Assembly (NCBI RefSeq): GCF_047495875.1
Contig: NC_092459.1
Coordinates: 24,351,795 to 24,415,794, forward strand
Source of the DNA: Pithys albifrons albifrons
Lineage: Eukaryota > Chordata > Aves > Passeriformes > Thamnophilidae
Reading direction: 5' to 3'
DNA: 64,000 nt
The notes below the pieces were generated by a model that saw only the letters and a list, made by a program, of their open reading frames with translations, searched no databases and had not been told where the DNA came from. The position numbers and the translations under genes are program-made. Of the stretch, positions 51,066-62,890 are shown one piece after another. How positions within the stretch are numbered: the stretch's first letter is position 1; each line of letters starts with the position of its first letter.

Positions 51066-54000
51066 ATAAAATTTAGATAAATGCCACAAAACCCCAAAGA
51101 TTTGTAACATTTCTTGAAAGAGTCGGAGAGCTGGTTTAAGACTCAAGAAACAAATGCAGAATGAGCTAAGAAAACACAGTAAATTGAACAGAGATCACAG
51201 AAAGAAAGAGACAATGACTAAGCTGTGTGCCCCACAAGACAAATGGAAAGGTACAAAGGTACCTTGGGATAGCGAACAGTGTAACAAAATCCCATCCCAT
51301 CCAGATGTCTGAAGCAACCAATGATTACTACTCCTGTCCAAAGTACACAGCAAGCAATTCTAATTACGGAGTAATGAGACAAGAAACTAATAAAACAAAA
51401 AATTTCCATTTTTTAAGTATTCTGGAATAAGCATGACCAAAATGGCCTCTCAGCATCTTAGAGAGTATTGAAACATCTGCAACAATTTAATGGCCAACAG
51501 CTTCTCTACTATGGGTGTAATGAAAACAAAGTGTTACTATATGTAAACAGAATTCAATAGGAGAGACAAATATCAAACTAGATGGTGTTCTCATTTGAGC
51601 CAGAAGTGACCATAAATCAGTCTGGAAAGATCTGGCAGTTACAATTCCTCAAAATTTGAGGAAAAACAGAGTCACGTAAAAACCATAAATAACATGGTTT
51701 CACATAAAACAGGAACTGCCAGTGTTACTGAAGAGAAGAATGCTTATCTCAAGAAGGCTGGCAGAATAAATCTCCTGCTATATTAAGGTAAACCATGAAG
51801 GCCAAACACTTGACAGACTTTGGGCAAAGAAGATTTTGGTTCAGGTTTCCAAGACTGCAATTTCTCACACAATATGCTAAAAGGCATACATGAACATCAC
51901 CATGACTACAGATTATGAAGCAACCACTAAAATTTATGAAACTAGTATTTGTATTGAGGAAACCACTAAGGCTTGTAGCCCATGTCAAAAATAAAGTCAA
52001 ACAGAAGGAAAATACTCTTATTGTTGTCATATAAAAAATCATCTGTCTGAAATGTCATTGGCAAAATTTTTATTACATTGAATAGTGAGGTGGGAAGGGG
52101 GCAGGAAAAATCAAACCATAAAGCTGTCAGAGTTTGTGGTTGGGTTTTTTCCCTAGATGACTTTTCTCTCTTGCCTAAAATAAGCTAGTGAGAAGATCCA
52201 ATGCATAATACAATCCTGAATATCAATTTTATTAGCTTATCAATCTCTGTATCTGATGTAAGATGTTCTGTAGTAATCCACAGTTCAGCGGTTTCAAGTG
52301 ACATATAGGGGTATGTCACTTTAAAAAGTGAAAAAATAATGTTAAAATAAAAGTATGCCTCTTGAAATTCTTCTGCAGTTTGATTCTGATCCACTGTTAA
52401 AGAATGGTATAAATCATGAAGGAATTGTCAACAAAAATGCACACTGCCAGAAACTAATGCAGGAAACTATCCCCAAGTATACTAATTTATGTAAAGAAAG
52501 AAAAGTGACCAAACACCACAATCTGACTTGGAATGCTAGATATGGCCAATATTTCAGTTAATTCAAAATCGTGAAGTCTGTCCTTAAGTTCCAGCTCTGG
52601 CCTTCATCCAGCTGCATGCTGGGACAAGCCTACAACATACAGCAACACTTCTGTGTATGACAAATCCTGGTTTTTTGAGAAACAGATTCATGGCAGAGGG
52701 AAGGGAGTTGCACTATACTCCAAGAGGTGGGTTGACCTGTACAACCAGGGGAAATCAGACTACAGTGCTTACAACACTGGAATACACCTGCCCTACAAGC
52801 AAGATGCAAGCAGCACATAGCTACAAGTCAATGCTAGCAATAGCAAGACAAAGATTTTATCTCAAATTTCAATTAGGTCACGAACAAAAAACCTTTAAAG
52901 GCTGTGAAAAGGGATAGAGTTGAATCGTCAAGAATCAGAAAGTTGCAGCTAAAAGCTGGTATTAGCTTCTAATTATTTTCTGTCTATCTCCAAATCAGGA
53001 CATCTTAGTGTTTGGATGGATGCAGAATCTCATCAAGTTCCTGTTTTCTGTCTAAACAAAAGCTGCTCCATATCCACTTTCTTATGGAGACATCACCTTC
53101 CACTTCCACCACAAGAAGCACTTGGATAGCTGACAGTTCAAACACTCTCTATTAAAAAAAACCTTGTATCAAAATATTTCTAGCAAAAAACTTAGTTCTC
53201 CCTTCCCCCTTGCATCTGACAATATCATTTCAGATTATTCATACACTTTGGAGCAGCAAGATTATTTTCATGCTGAACAGATGGTTTGTGTGTTCTAACA
53301 AGCTGGTACTCTATGAACACCTTCCTGTCATGCAGAACTCAACACAAACTATTGTATATCCAGGTCACTGTGCAGTTTAATCTTCCGGAAAAAGAAGAGT
53401 AACAAAATAGGTAACATAAGCACCTGTATTCCCATATTCCCTGCTGATCTAGGATTCCATTGCTTTTCCAGTGATCAGTAAAACACTTCTTTTTGCACAA
53501 ACTGATCCTTTGGTTTTTGCATCAAACCATTTGCAGCAAGCAAAGGACAAACTACAGTAACAGCATCTGGAACATCACTAACAAATGAAATAGGATAAGT
53601 AACAGGGCATTCTGCAATATTGCATTTACACAGACAGAATGATCTTGGTAAACACGAGTGTGCAGGATCAGTAAAAAGGGTCCATGCAATATAAGACTGG
53701 AGCGTGACGGATTTTCCACCAATGGTTTTTGAGCATAACAATAAACTGATACAAGTCATATATTTACCTGGATCTTCGAGTATGAGGACATAACTTCAAA
53801 TTTAACAATGGGCTAAATCCTATTACTTTGCATAGAAGTACTAGTGAAATAACTGCAAATATGTATTTGAGCAAAAACTAATCTATAAGATTAAGCTCTA
53901 CAGTCCTATGGAAGCAGGAGATAAGCATCATTTACGAAAATTAACTCTCCATTTCCCAATTGAACAGCTATCTGAAGACAGGGAGGAGTAAGGTCTCTTG

Positions 54001-57000
54001 GAATTCTTCATTTTATCAGGTTTTGATTTACCTCAAAAGCATCAACAGAAGAGACATGTCATTTATGTTTGGTGTTTCTCATTTCAGCAGAACCGGAGAA
54101 AAATCAGTTTTAGTTGCAAATGGGAAAGTCAGGAAGCCAGCTTCACAGCTGCAGCAAGTCAGCATAGTCCTAAGCACTTAGGAAGAACAAAGTCTCACTC
54201 TTCCCCTGGCTAAAGCTCAGACAGACAACACAAAAAGTTCTTTCCAGAATCCCAAAAAAGACAAAATGAAAGAAACAAGTTTGCTTACAGATGTTCAGAA
54301 ACATCAGCAAGATGAGCCTACATTACCACAAATATGAAGCATAAAAATTTACACTGTGAGAGATAACTCAATTTTTCAATATCACAAAGCCATTTTAAAA
54401 CATACATGCAAAGTCCCTGATTTCATAGCAAGTTCTCTAACTTCAAGCATTGGAAAGAGAGCTTTGAAACATACGTTTGAATCCCAAGGAACATTAAACT
54501 AGGGGAATATACCAAGAGTGGATTTGTTTTCTTTCTCCAGTGCTCACACCCCTTAGAACAACTGTGTTTCCTCTGATTCACAGTGCTGCCCTTTGGAAGT
54601 TGACTGATTATGAGCCAGGGGCCCTGATCCCTTCTTTTGCTGAAGATACGCATCTTCACCGGTTAGCAAATCTAAACTGCTTCAATTTAGATTCAATAAA
54701 ACAAGTAGATTTTTTTCCAGAGCCAACAGAGTTAAAAGGAGGGATGTAGGTTTATTAAAATCTTTTACAGACTGGCATGAAATATTACTTTTTCCAAGTT
54801 ACATCAACTGCCAGAATTTGAAGTGCTTTATGAATCAAAAGCTTTTGAGGCTTACATCTTTCAGCATAACCCTTATTAACAAGAAATAGATGCTACAGTG
54901 CCCAATGAACACTTCAGCAGGTGCAGAGAAATTCTAAAACAGCAGTGACATGCCCTGTGCCTTTCAGCCTTTGCATCATGCTAACCCAAGAAGAACAAAC
55001 AGGAATCCACAGTGCAAGCAGAGTATCTGAAGTTCTTAAGATGTCTTTGGTTATATCACATGCATTTATAACCATCAAAACTTTATATCATCTTAATTAA
55101 ACATGGATGATTTTCAATATTACCATATTAGCATTATTATAAGTTTCAATTGATAATTTTTTCAGTAATCAAACTAAAAAATTCCCTTTCAACAGCAAAG
55201 TTGTGAAATCAGAAACAGGCATAAGTTATTCCCGGAGGTTTTTTTGAGGGGTTTGGAGGTTTTTAATCTACTGAAAGTCTTAGATAATTCTTCATAGTTT
55301 TTATTGGTTCCAGTCCTTTTTAGGATGAGGAAATAGCTGTACTCATTTTCAGCAGGATTCTAATTAAAATATGACAGGATTTACAGAGGAGTGTAATAAT
55401 CAGGATTATTTTTGCCTGCAAATTTAAAAAAGAATAATTTCATATTAAAAGTAATAAGAATAATACAAATTTCTTGTAAATCTCCTTTCACTTAGAGATC
55501 TCAAAGATTAGAATGAAATTCAGCATTAGTCTCACCTTAGAGATGGGAGTCTTAGAATGTATTCACTGAAAATGATAAAGAAGAAACAAGTCAAACTCCA
55601 TGTACTATTTACCTCAGATATTCACATAAGTATTAAGGTTTTCCATTTCTCTGGTCAGACTGTACAGTCCTTATTTGTTTATACAGCTAAAGACTAAACT
55701 GCAGCACCATTAAAGTTCTATACTTTACACGTTTCATTTTAAAAAACTTTCCTTGCTTATTCTGATATAATCCACTGATGCCCATCCAAGGACCAAAAAA
55801 CACAAGGTGAACAAAAGATGAATGCACACCTGCAGACTGCTTAGCAGAATCCACCTGCAAACCAGCTTTTTTTTCTATCAGGTTTTCTTTCTTAACACCT
55901 CAAATTCTTGATGAAAACACTTTTCCTATTATTTATTCTCAACAGATTTTTTAAAAAATATATATTCTGAGATCAGCTTGTGAGGACACTGAAATTTCCT
56001 TGACATTCAGCAGATTGTTGGAGAAAAGAGATTTAAATTGAAACAGTTAAAAAATGCTCATTTTTGAAAAGGCACTTTTACCCTGAACTGAAATCCCACG
56101 TAGCTGCAATGACCCTGACCATCAAGGAAACAACTGCTTCACAAAAGCTGTATGTTTAGCCTACAGTGCAGCTGCAAGGCACAGAAAGGCAAATGTATTC
56201 CTGTTTTAATAAAACCTGAGAGAGGAAATACCAAACAGCAGCTACATTTATGCCTTCTAAAATAAGACCCAACACATCTCATACCTTAAGTTGAAACCCA
56301 TGTCCTCACATGTCATGGAGGAACTGTTTTGCTCTCATGGCACTGCTTTGGTGGGTTAGGCAGATGTTCAGCCCTTATTAGGAGGCTCATGCACTAGGCA
56401 ATATGGATCATAACAGATTTTACAGACTACTGAATTGCCCAGCATGCTTCAGCAAATCTGCTTGTCAGTATATGTTGCCTGCATATTGCCTGAAGGAGAA
56501 AACCATGCATCCAATGAACAAGAGTAGTCCCTTCCCAGAAGGTGTCAGGATATGAAGCTCTGTTTTGGCATGTGGAGCCCAATCATGCCACCTCCTGGTT
56601 AGGAATGGCCACTCTAGTCTACACAGGTATTCAATGCTTGGGAAGCTAACAGTTGACTGGAATTTTCTACTCAGGCGTCCAGGTATTCTGCCTTCTATTG
56701 GTACTGACTACAAATACTAAAAATTTTACAAATTCTTGAGTTTAAAAATATGTACTTATAGGCATTGAAGGAAAAAAGATGGACAATTAGAGCAAGTGCT
56801 CCCCTGAATGAATACAAAAATGAGACTACATATGACATAAATTTACTAGAAGAATTCCCAGGACAAATAAAAAATATTCTTCTTCCACGGAAAGCATTCA
56901 CATTGCCGAAAGACAGCATACTTTGTGGATGAGGCCCTGGCCAACCCCATAAGCCTCAGCAAATGCCTTTGACCTTCCCTTAAACAGTTGGTACTAAATC

Positions 57001-60000
57001 CTGCTATTTGCACTGAATTGCACCTTAACCAGGTCCACCGATTCAAAAAGCACTATTTAAAGAGCAAAGCACCTTTTTTTTAGACAAGGGTATCAGAACC
57101 TAACCTTCACTTACTGCACTTATATGGCTGCCTCTTTGAAAAACAATTTACTGTGTTTCAAAGTACATGTTTTCTAAGATCACAGATCAAATGGTCCTAC
57201 ACTGCTTCAGCAAGCCTGCCTTTTATGACTAAAAAGTTGGGGATAATATAAACACAACAGTTGCTTTGTTACACCCTCCTAATATTTTACAGTATTTTGT
57301 TTTCCCTAAATCCAGTTATAACTCAGGATTTATCTGCATTACATTCTTCAAGGCAAAAAGCACTTCCTAGAGTTATGAACACATAACATGTTGTCACATC
57401 ATGAAAAAAAAATTATCTTTAACAAAAACATAAAAAGCAAAATGCAGTCTGTTCTAACACCTGCAGTATTTTTTACCAGTTTTCATGATTACAAACCTAT
57501 TGGCTATATCAGTCTATATACCATATTTGTATTACAAGAACTGCCTGGTAGCCCACTAATGGTAACAGAAAGATTCCCATTAACTGTAGTGACCTCTGAA
57601 CAAAGTCTACAACACCCAGCACATCACTACTTTATAAAAATCATAACTATCTTGTATTCATATGGAGTTTGCACATTTTATTGAAAAAGCTCCAAATGAT
57701 CAATATATAAATATAGTTTCTAATGAAATCAAGATATCCAAAATACATGCTCTAAATATTAGTGTGTTTCCTGAGTCAACCTACTGGTTATTTACACTGC
57801 ATTTCTTGAGACAGCAAAGCAAACAATGATTAATACCACTATTTCGTGAACACAGATTTCTTCTCACCTGATGTAAACATCAGGGAAAAAAGAAAGAATA
57901 AGCAGAAAAGTGACTGTTCACAGATTAATATTAATGTATATATTTACATTAACATTTTACATTAATCTTTTTTTAATCCAAAGGCTTGTTTAGACAAGTA
58001 AATTAATATATTTGGAAGCATATTTTCACAAGCAGTTTTCAATGTAAAATTTGATATAAATTAAAAAGTATCAGAAGCCTGATTTTAGCAAGTCATAGGC
58101 TTGACCAACAGCCTTTCACATCTAGGGCTAAGAATACAATTATCATATACTATATTTCCAGGACAAATAATTGTTATATAGCAACCTTATTATTACTCCA
58201 GGCTTTTCATAGAAACATACATTTATGAATTAAAGCTGCTTTCCTCTAAAGAAAGCTAATGAATCTCCAGTAGTCCAAAGAAATTCAAAACCCACATAAG
58301 CCAATATGTTAGTTGAAATCCTGAATGTAAGACAAAACTAATTTGCATTACATCAACAGTTTTATACTAGCTAGAACAATTATTGCAGGCTTGTATGAAA
58401 GACTGGACTAATGCTCATAGAATGCAAAGGCTAATCTTTTGAATAATCATGTCTTGTCCTACAAGGAGCTTTATGATGCTGAGCTATAAGTCTAATTTCC
58501 ACAACTTGGAGCTTTAACGAACTCATGCCATGCCACATGGAATGATCTAGAGACTTAACTCAAGATTAAAGGCCTGATTCTCAATGCCTTCAGAATGCCA
58601 ACTGAAATTCTGAGGTCAATTGTACTGTCATTACAGAGAGAGAAATTAGCTACCTCATTACCCAAGTAATGCTGATATTTCCATGGGGAGAGATGCTCTT
58701 ACTTTGGTCAGCTCTTTTCAATAGGTCTTTTTCCTTTATGTTTGTATTACAAAACACATAGCTGGCTTTAATAATACACAATGCAAGACATTCCAAAGCC
58801 ACACAAAATAAATAAACACATATGCATATAATTTGCTTGTCCACAAAAGTATATAGACAATTAGTCGGCACTTTAGCTTATTAAACACAATGCTAATATA
58901 AAACAAGTTTTGAACTACCGAACAGTTCCAGCTGGTTCTAGCTTTCTATGTCACCCACACCTCCACAGCTACAGTCACACACTTATTTTTATATTCATGG
59001 TCACAGACATCTTACACAAAGCAATAAATATTTACATGCATGCAAAAGTAACACACTGAAGCAGCTCATTAGCTTCCAGGGTAGGAAGCAGCACCAGAAC
59101 AGAGACACCCTCAGCTCTCCCTGGAGTTCTGGAGTGTGCTGATGTACAAGAAAAAGCTGGGTGCATAAGGCACTACTCGAGAACATGCTCTTCACTCTTG
59201 GCATTTGCCATTTGACCAAATATCAGGACAACTCCTGACTAGAAGCACTACAATCTTAGCTAAGAAAATAACTACCAGTAACCAATTTACAATAAAATCA
59301 CTTAAAACTTTACATGAGACAGTGGGATTCTTTCAGCTCTTACAACAGTTTGGTACACAAAATAGTTCATTTGATACCAAAAAGCCCTTTCCAACAGATG
59401 AAGACTTGCCTTTCTGTAGAGTTCAACTAAAGATGTCTTTTGTTGTCCTTACTATAGTATCAGAGTAAGTATGTTCAATGAATTTTGGACAAGTTTGAAA
59501 AAACTTTATACAAACTGAAGCAAGTATCACCAACTACTCACAATTAACAAGTTCTTCTACTAGATGACCTCGAAATTATTTTTTCCATTTCTAATAGTAC
59601 AACAGTCATGTAGGATCTACTTCTATACAAAACAGGTAATGTCCCAAAGGGAAATTAAGCCACTTGGTTAGTTATTTGCAGATGGGGTTCATCATCAGAA
59701 AAAACACAAATTCCCTACGTGATTTTTAGAGAAATTGTTTTATGCCTTCTCTCTTTGTATCTAAGCAGCACTCGCATCTTTTTCCTCACCTTTCTTTCTG
59801 TTGTTTGCTAAGTATGCAAATTCCCTGCCACAGTAAATGTCCCTTTTCATTGAGTTTTACCACACCCAGGTAAGGATTAAAGTAAATTACTTCTATTTAT
59901 CCCTCAGTGGTGAGGGGTTAATAGCTAGTGATTCAAGTATACATCTGACACAGGTCAACGTGCAGGAAACACACCTACATATTAATACATAAGTAATTTG

Positions 60001-61984
60001 TTGGTTTTAACAGACGTTAAGCACATCAAAACCCACAAACAAAAAAACCCACAGAACAAAAATCAAGCAAACAAAAAAATTATTGCAGAAAAATGGGGCG
60101 GGGAGGAGTCTTATCTTTAGAAGTAAATCCACTATTGTAAATCAAAACCATTTTCCTGGAATGTTTATCATTTGTGTGCCCTTCTACTGTGTCACACAGC
60201 CGTGTCTCTGCTCAACCTCAGGTTCTAGTAACGAATATGAAATAACACAGCACTTTCAGGGTGAACGCTTGAGGCTCTGGACTCTGATGCAAAACCCTTC
60301 ATATCTACATTCATGCATTTTATACAAAATGTACTCACAATCAGAAAAGCTTAAGACACCATGAAACTAACACCTGGCTGCTATTGCAATGGACATAGCT
60401 AATCGCACACATTGCACATTATGTTCTCAACAACAGAAATCCAGAGTATGGAAACACTGATTCTCATAGGCATAACCTAGAAATTCACTATTACAGAGAT
60501 CCTTGTACCACAATCCCATGTTCTTCTGGCACCCAAAAAAAATTCTACCCATTCTGTACATTTATTTCCTATTTATACTCAACAGCAACCAGTGCATTAA
60601 TTCTTGTCTCCTTAAGTATTTACACTCTTACCTTGTTGACTGTTTTAACAGCTATCATATGCTGGACTCTAAAATAAATCTCTAGAAAGCTTGACAGATG
60701 GTGTTGTGAGGGATAACGCCAGGTACCTGGTGTGAATCTGACATTAGCATTCTCTCAAACAACTCACCTTCATCTTTTAAAAAATCTGATGAAATGTACA
60801 TAGCCATAGTTATCCCAAGAAGGAATGAGAAAACTATTAATTCACTCAATCACACATTTTCCCAAAATGCAATTTCGGCATGAACCGGACACCTAGAAAC
60901 ACCTATTTTATTATCTTTTTACTTTACTGTGCATGCTTTCGCTTTTGTCCTTCCTGCATTTTCCTCCTTTCCCAGGCACACATGCACACTCTCAGTGGAT
61001 ACTTCCCCCCTCTGGGAAAAGATCGAACTGCAAGGTGCAAAAAATACATCCCTCTAAGAAATAAGGACTTTGTTTATCGCATAATTATTACAAAAACAAC
61101 TGTAAAAAGCGGCACGGCTGCCTCTTTAGCAGCTACGACGAAAGGGTACCAGATGTATCGGTATTCATACTGAATCTCCAAGCTATGAAACAGGGGCTCT
61201 CCTACAAAGCCTGGACTCAGTATCTTCACTCACAATCAATAGAACATGCATTAAGGAAAGACAATATAAAAACTGCTGACAGAGAAAGACACTTACTGCT
61301 AGCATGGTAAGTCTGAATTAGTTATGATTTCCCTTAAATCATAACAGAACTTGGGAAATTATTCCCTGCCTCTGAATGGGAGTTTGTTTGAACGTATGAT
61401 TCTCACAGGGGCCCAACCATACATTGCTTTGACTTAGTCTCATTTAAGAGCTTGATAAGTTGTCTTGATTTAGGCATCATTCTTTACTACCACTTTTCAA
61501 CATTTGGTTCCAAGTTTAACAGGGATGTTTAAAATTACTATTATGAAGCTCAGAAGAAAAACATGAATAAAGAGAACTTACTGGATTACACTTCTGCAAA
61601 AGTTGAAATTCTGTACCACAAGGCCTGCACTCAATCACTGTACTGAGCAGTTATTAAAAGAGAGACTAAATGATGAACTTTCTAAAGAACCTCCAGCTGA
61701 ACTAGTCCGACTAAAGCAGAGTAAATTATACTGAATAACAAAACATTACAAGCAGCATGTTCTGGCCACCGTACAAAACCAAGAGAAAATCACCACGTCC
61801 TGGATAAAACACTGTCATAGAATTGATAAGCCATATCCAATCAATGCCTGACATCGCGCACTCAATAAAAACCGACGCCTTAACGGGCATAATACTATTA
61901 CCACATAAACCTTATTACTACTTCAGCGCGGAAAAAGGAACACGACGAGTTTAACGAGACGCCAGTAGCATCTATTTTTGTTCA
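51066..61984. other. AT-rich intron sequence
   Basis: No gene, RNA gene or named repeat recognised over about 10.9 kb. ORFs are all under 100 codons and unsupported. AT-rich zones near 55080-55140 and 57900-58080. Confidence 0.55.
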
Positions 61985-62190
61985 AGTGAGCCCGGCAAGC
62001 AGGGCAGCGCCCCCCGCAGAGGCAGAGCCGCTCACGGCGAGCGAGCCCCGGCGCTGGGGCGGGCAGGGCAGAGCAGCGCACATGGGGGTGGCTCTGCCGC
62101 CGGCCGGTCCCTGGTCCGGGCGGGCTCCGAGCCCCCCGCGGGCCGGGCTGGCTGCGCCACCGCCCACCCGGAGACTCCAGTTCGGCCGGG

Positions 62191-62256
62191 GCGCTCCACG
62201 GGGTCGGCGCTCGGCGGCCCTGGCCGGGGCCGCCGAGCGCCGACCCCGAGGAGCGC
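62191..62256. repeat. 66 bp near-perfect inverted repeat (hairpin)
   Basis: Left arm 62191-62220 and right arm 62227-62256 are reverse complements over 30 bp with one A:A mismatch (62198/62249), around a 6-base loop TGGCCG. It lies 33-98 nt inside intron 1, just after the exon 1 donor. Arm and loop are almost pure G+C, so the nascent RNA would fold strongly. No protein-coding role is evident. Confidence 0.9.
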
Positions 62257-62289
62257 GCCGACGGGGGTTAGCGCGTAGCGGAGCCTCAC

Positions 62290-62380
62290 CATCTTCCAGG
62301 AGGCGCATGGCGTGCACAAAGCAGGGGTCCAGGCTGTCCTTCTCGGCCATGAGCTCGGGCAGGTACTTGTCCTGCTCCAT
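62290..62380 (-). CDS. KHDRBS2: KHDRBS2 coding exon 1 (N-terminus)
   Basis: First coding exon of KHDRBS2. The ATG at 62380-62378 has G at -3 and G at +4, a strong Kozak context. It encodes 30 residues starting [19 protein letters not shown], the hallmark N-terminal STAR (QUA1, homodimerisation) segment, then a single G before the donor GTGAGG (GT at 62289-62288). The exon is therefore 91 nt and ends in phase 1, which fits the two bases completing Glu31 in the exon at 559. FVHAMRLL points to KHDRBS2, not KHDRBS3. From memory the family has Ser at residue 20 and Ala-Glu before the junction; here they are Cys20 and Glu-Asp (residues 29-30). The frame stays open upstream with another ATG at 62788, but this start is preferred because it matches the family N-terminus and has good context. 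Confidence 0.95.
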
Positions 62381-62500
62381 CGCAGCGGGCACGCCGGGGC
62401 CGGGCTGCGCTGCGCTGCGCGGGGAGTTGAAGTCTGCGCTCCGCGCTCCCTCGGCCGCTGCCGCTGCCACCGCCCCGGCCCCGCCTCCGCCTGCCCCGAG

Positions 62501-62528
62501 CGCCGCCGCCGCCGCCGCCGCCGCCGCG
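62501..62528 (-). repeat. CGG triplet run in the KHDRBS2 5' UTR
   Basis: About nine consecutive GCC triplets on the plus strand, i.e. (CGG)n on the transcribed strand, about 120-150 bases upstream of the start codon. In the frame of the KHDRBS2 start the run would encode alanines. Whether it is in the mature 5' UTR depends on the transcription start, which is not fixed here. Confidence 0.75.
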
Positions 62529-62706
62529 CGGGGCGGGCACGTGCGCGGGTCGCCGCCGCGCCGCCGCTGCTCCCGCGTCTTCGCACCCGCCACTTGCCCC
62601 CGCTCCCCCCCGCCCGCCCCCCGCGTTCCCGCCACTGAGCGGCGCGCGGACACCCCGCGACTTAAGTGCGGAGGCGGGACCGGCCGGGCGCGCCCGCGCC
62701 GCTCCC

Positions 62707-62791
62707 ATTGGTGCCCGCGCCGCTCCCATTGGTGCCCGCGCCGCTCCCATTGGTGCCCGCGCCCGCAGGCGGACATTGGCAGCGCCATTGG
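62707..62791 (-). promoter_or_regulatory. KHDRBS2: Five CCAAT boxes upstream of KHDRBS2
   Basis: ATTGG occurs on the plus strand at 62707, 62728, 62749, 62775 and 62787, giving CCAAT on the minus (coding) strand, the forward orientation for KHDRBS2. The first three lie in a tandem repeat with a 21 bp unit (core GCTCCCATTGGTGCCCGCGCC), so they are spaced exactly 21 bp, about two DNA turns. CCAAT is the binding site of NF-Y. The array is 327-411 bp upstream of the ATG, consistent with a proximal promoter. Confidence 0.8.
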
Positions 62792-62830
62792 CTGTCGCCA
62801 GGCGGGAGCCCCCCGGGGGCGGGGCGCGCG

Positions 62831-62842
62831 TGTCTGTGTCTC

Positions 62843-62890
<48 letters not shown>

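Larger units (their letters stand above)
560..62289 (-). other. KHDRBS2: KHDRBS2 intron 1
   Basis: Single intron of 61,730 bp inferred from the two flanking exons: donor GTGAGG at 62289 and acceptor CAG ending at 560, both phase 1. It contains all transposable elements of the window up to 50609-51065 and the antisense RING-like ORF. No further KHDRBS2 coding sequence was recognised inside it. A non-coding or alternative exon could exist and would not be seen by reading protein frames. Confidence 0.9.
61985..62830. promoter_or_regulatory. KHDRBS2: CpG island over the KHDRBS2 promoter and exon 1
   Basis: An abrupt change from AT-rich intron (up to about 61980) to very GC- and CpG-rich sequence that ends at the TG repeat near 62831. 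It covers the first ~300 bases of intron 1, exon 1, the 5' UTR and the proximal promoter. This is the usual setting of a neuronally expressed vertebrate RNA-binding protein gene. No clear TATA box was found at a fitting place on the minus strand; the transcription start is not defined but probably lies between about 62400 and 62700. Confidence 0.85.
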
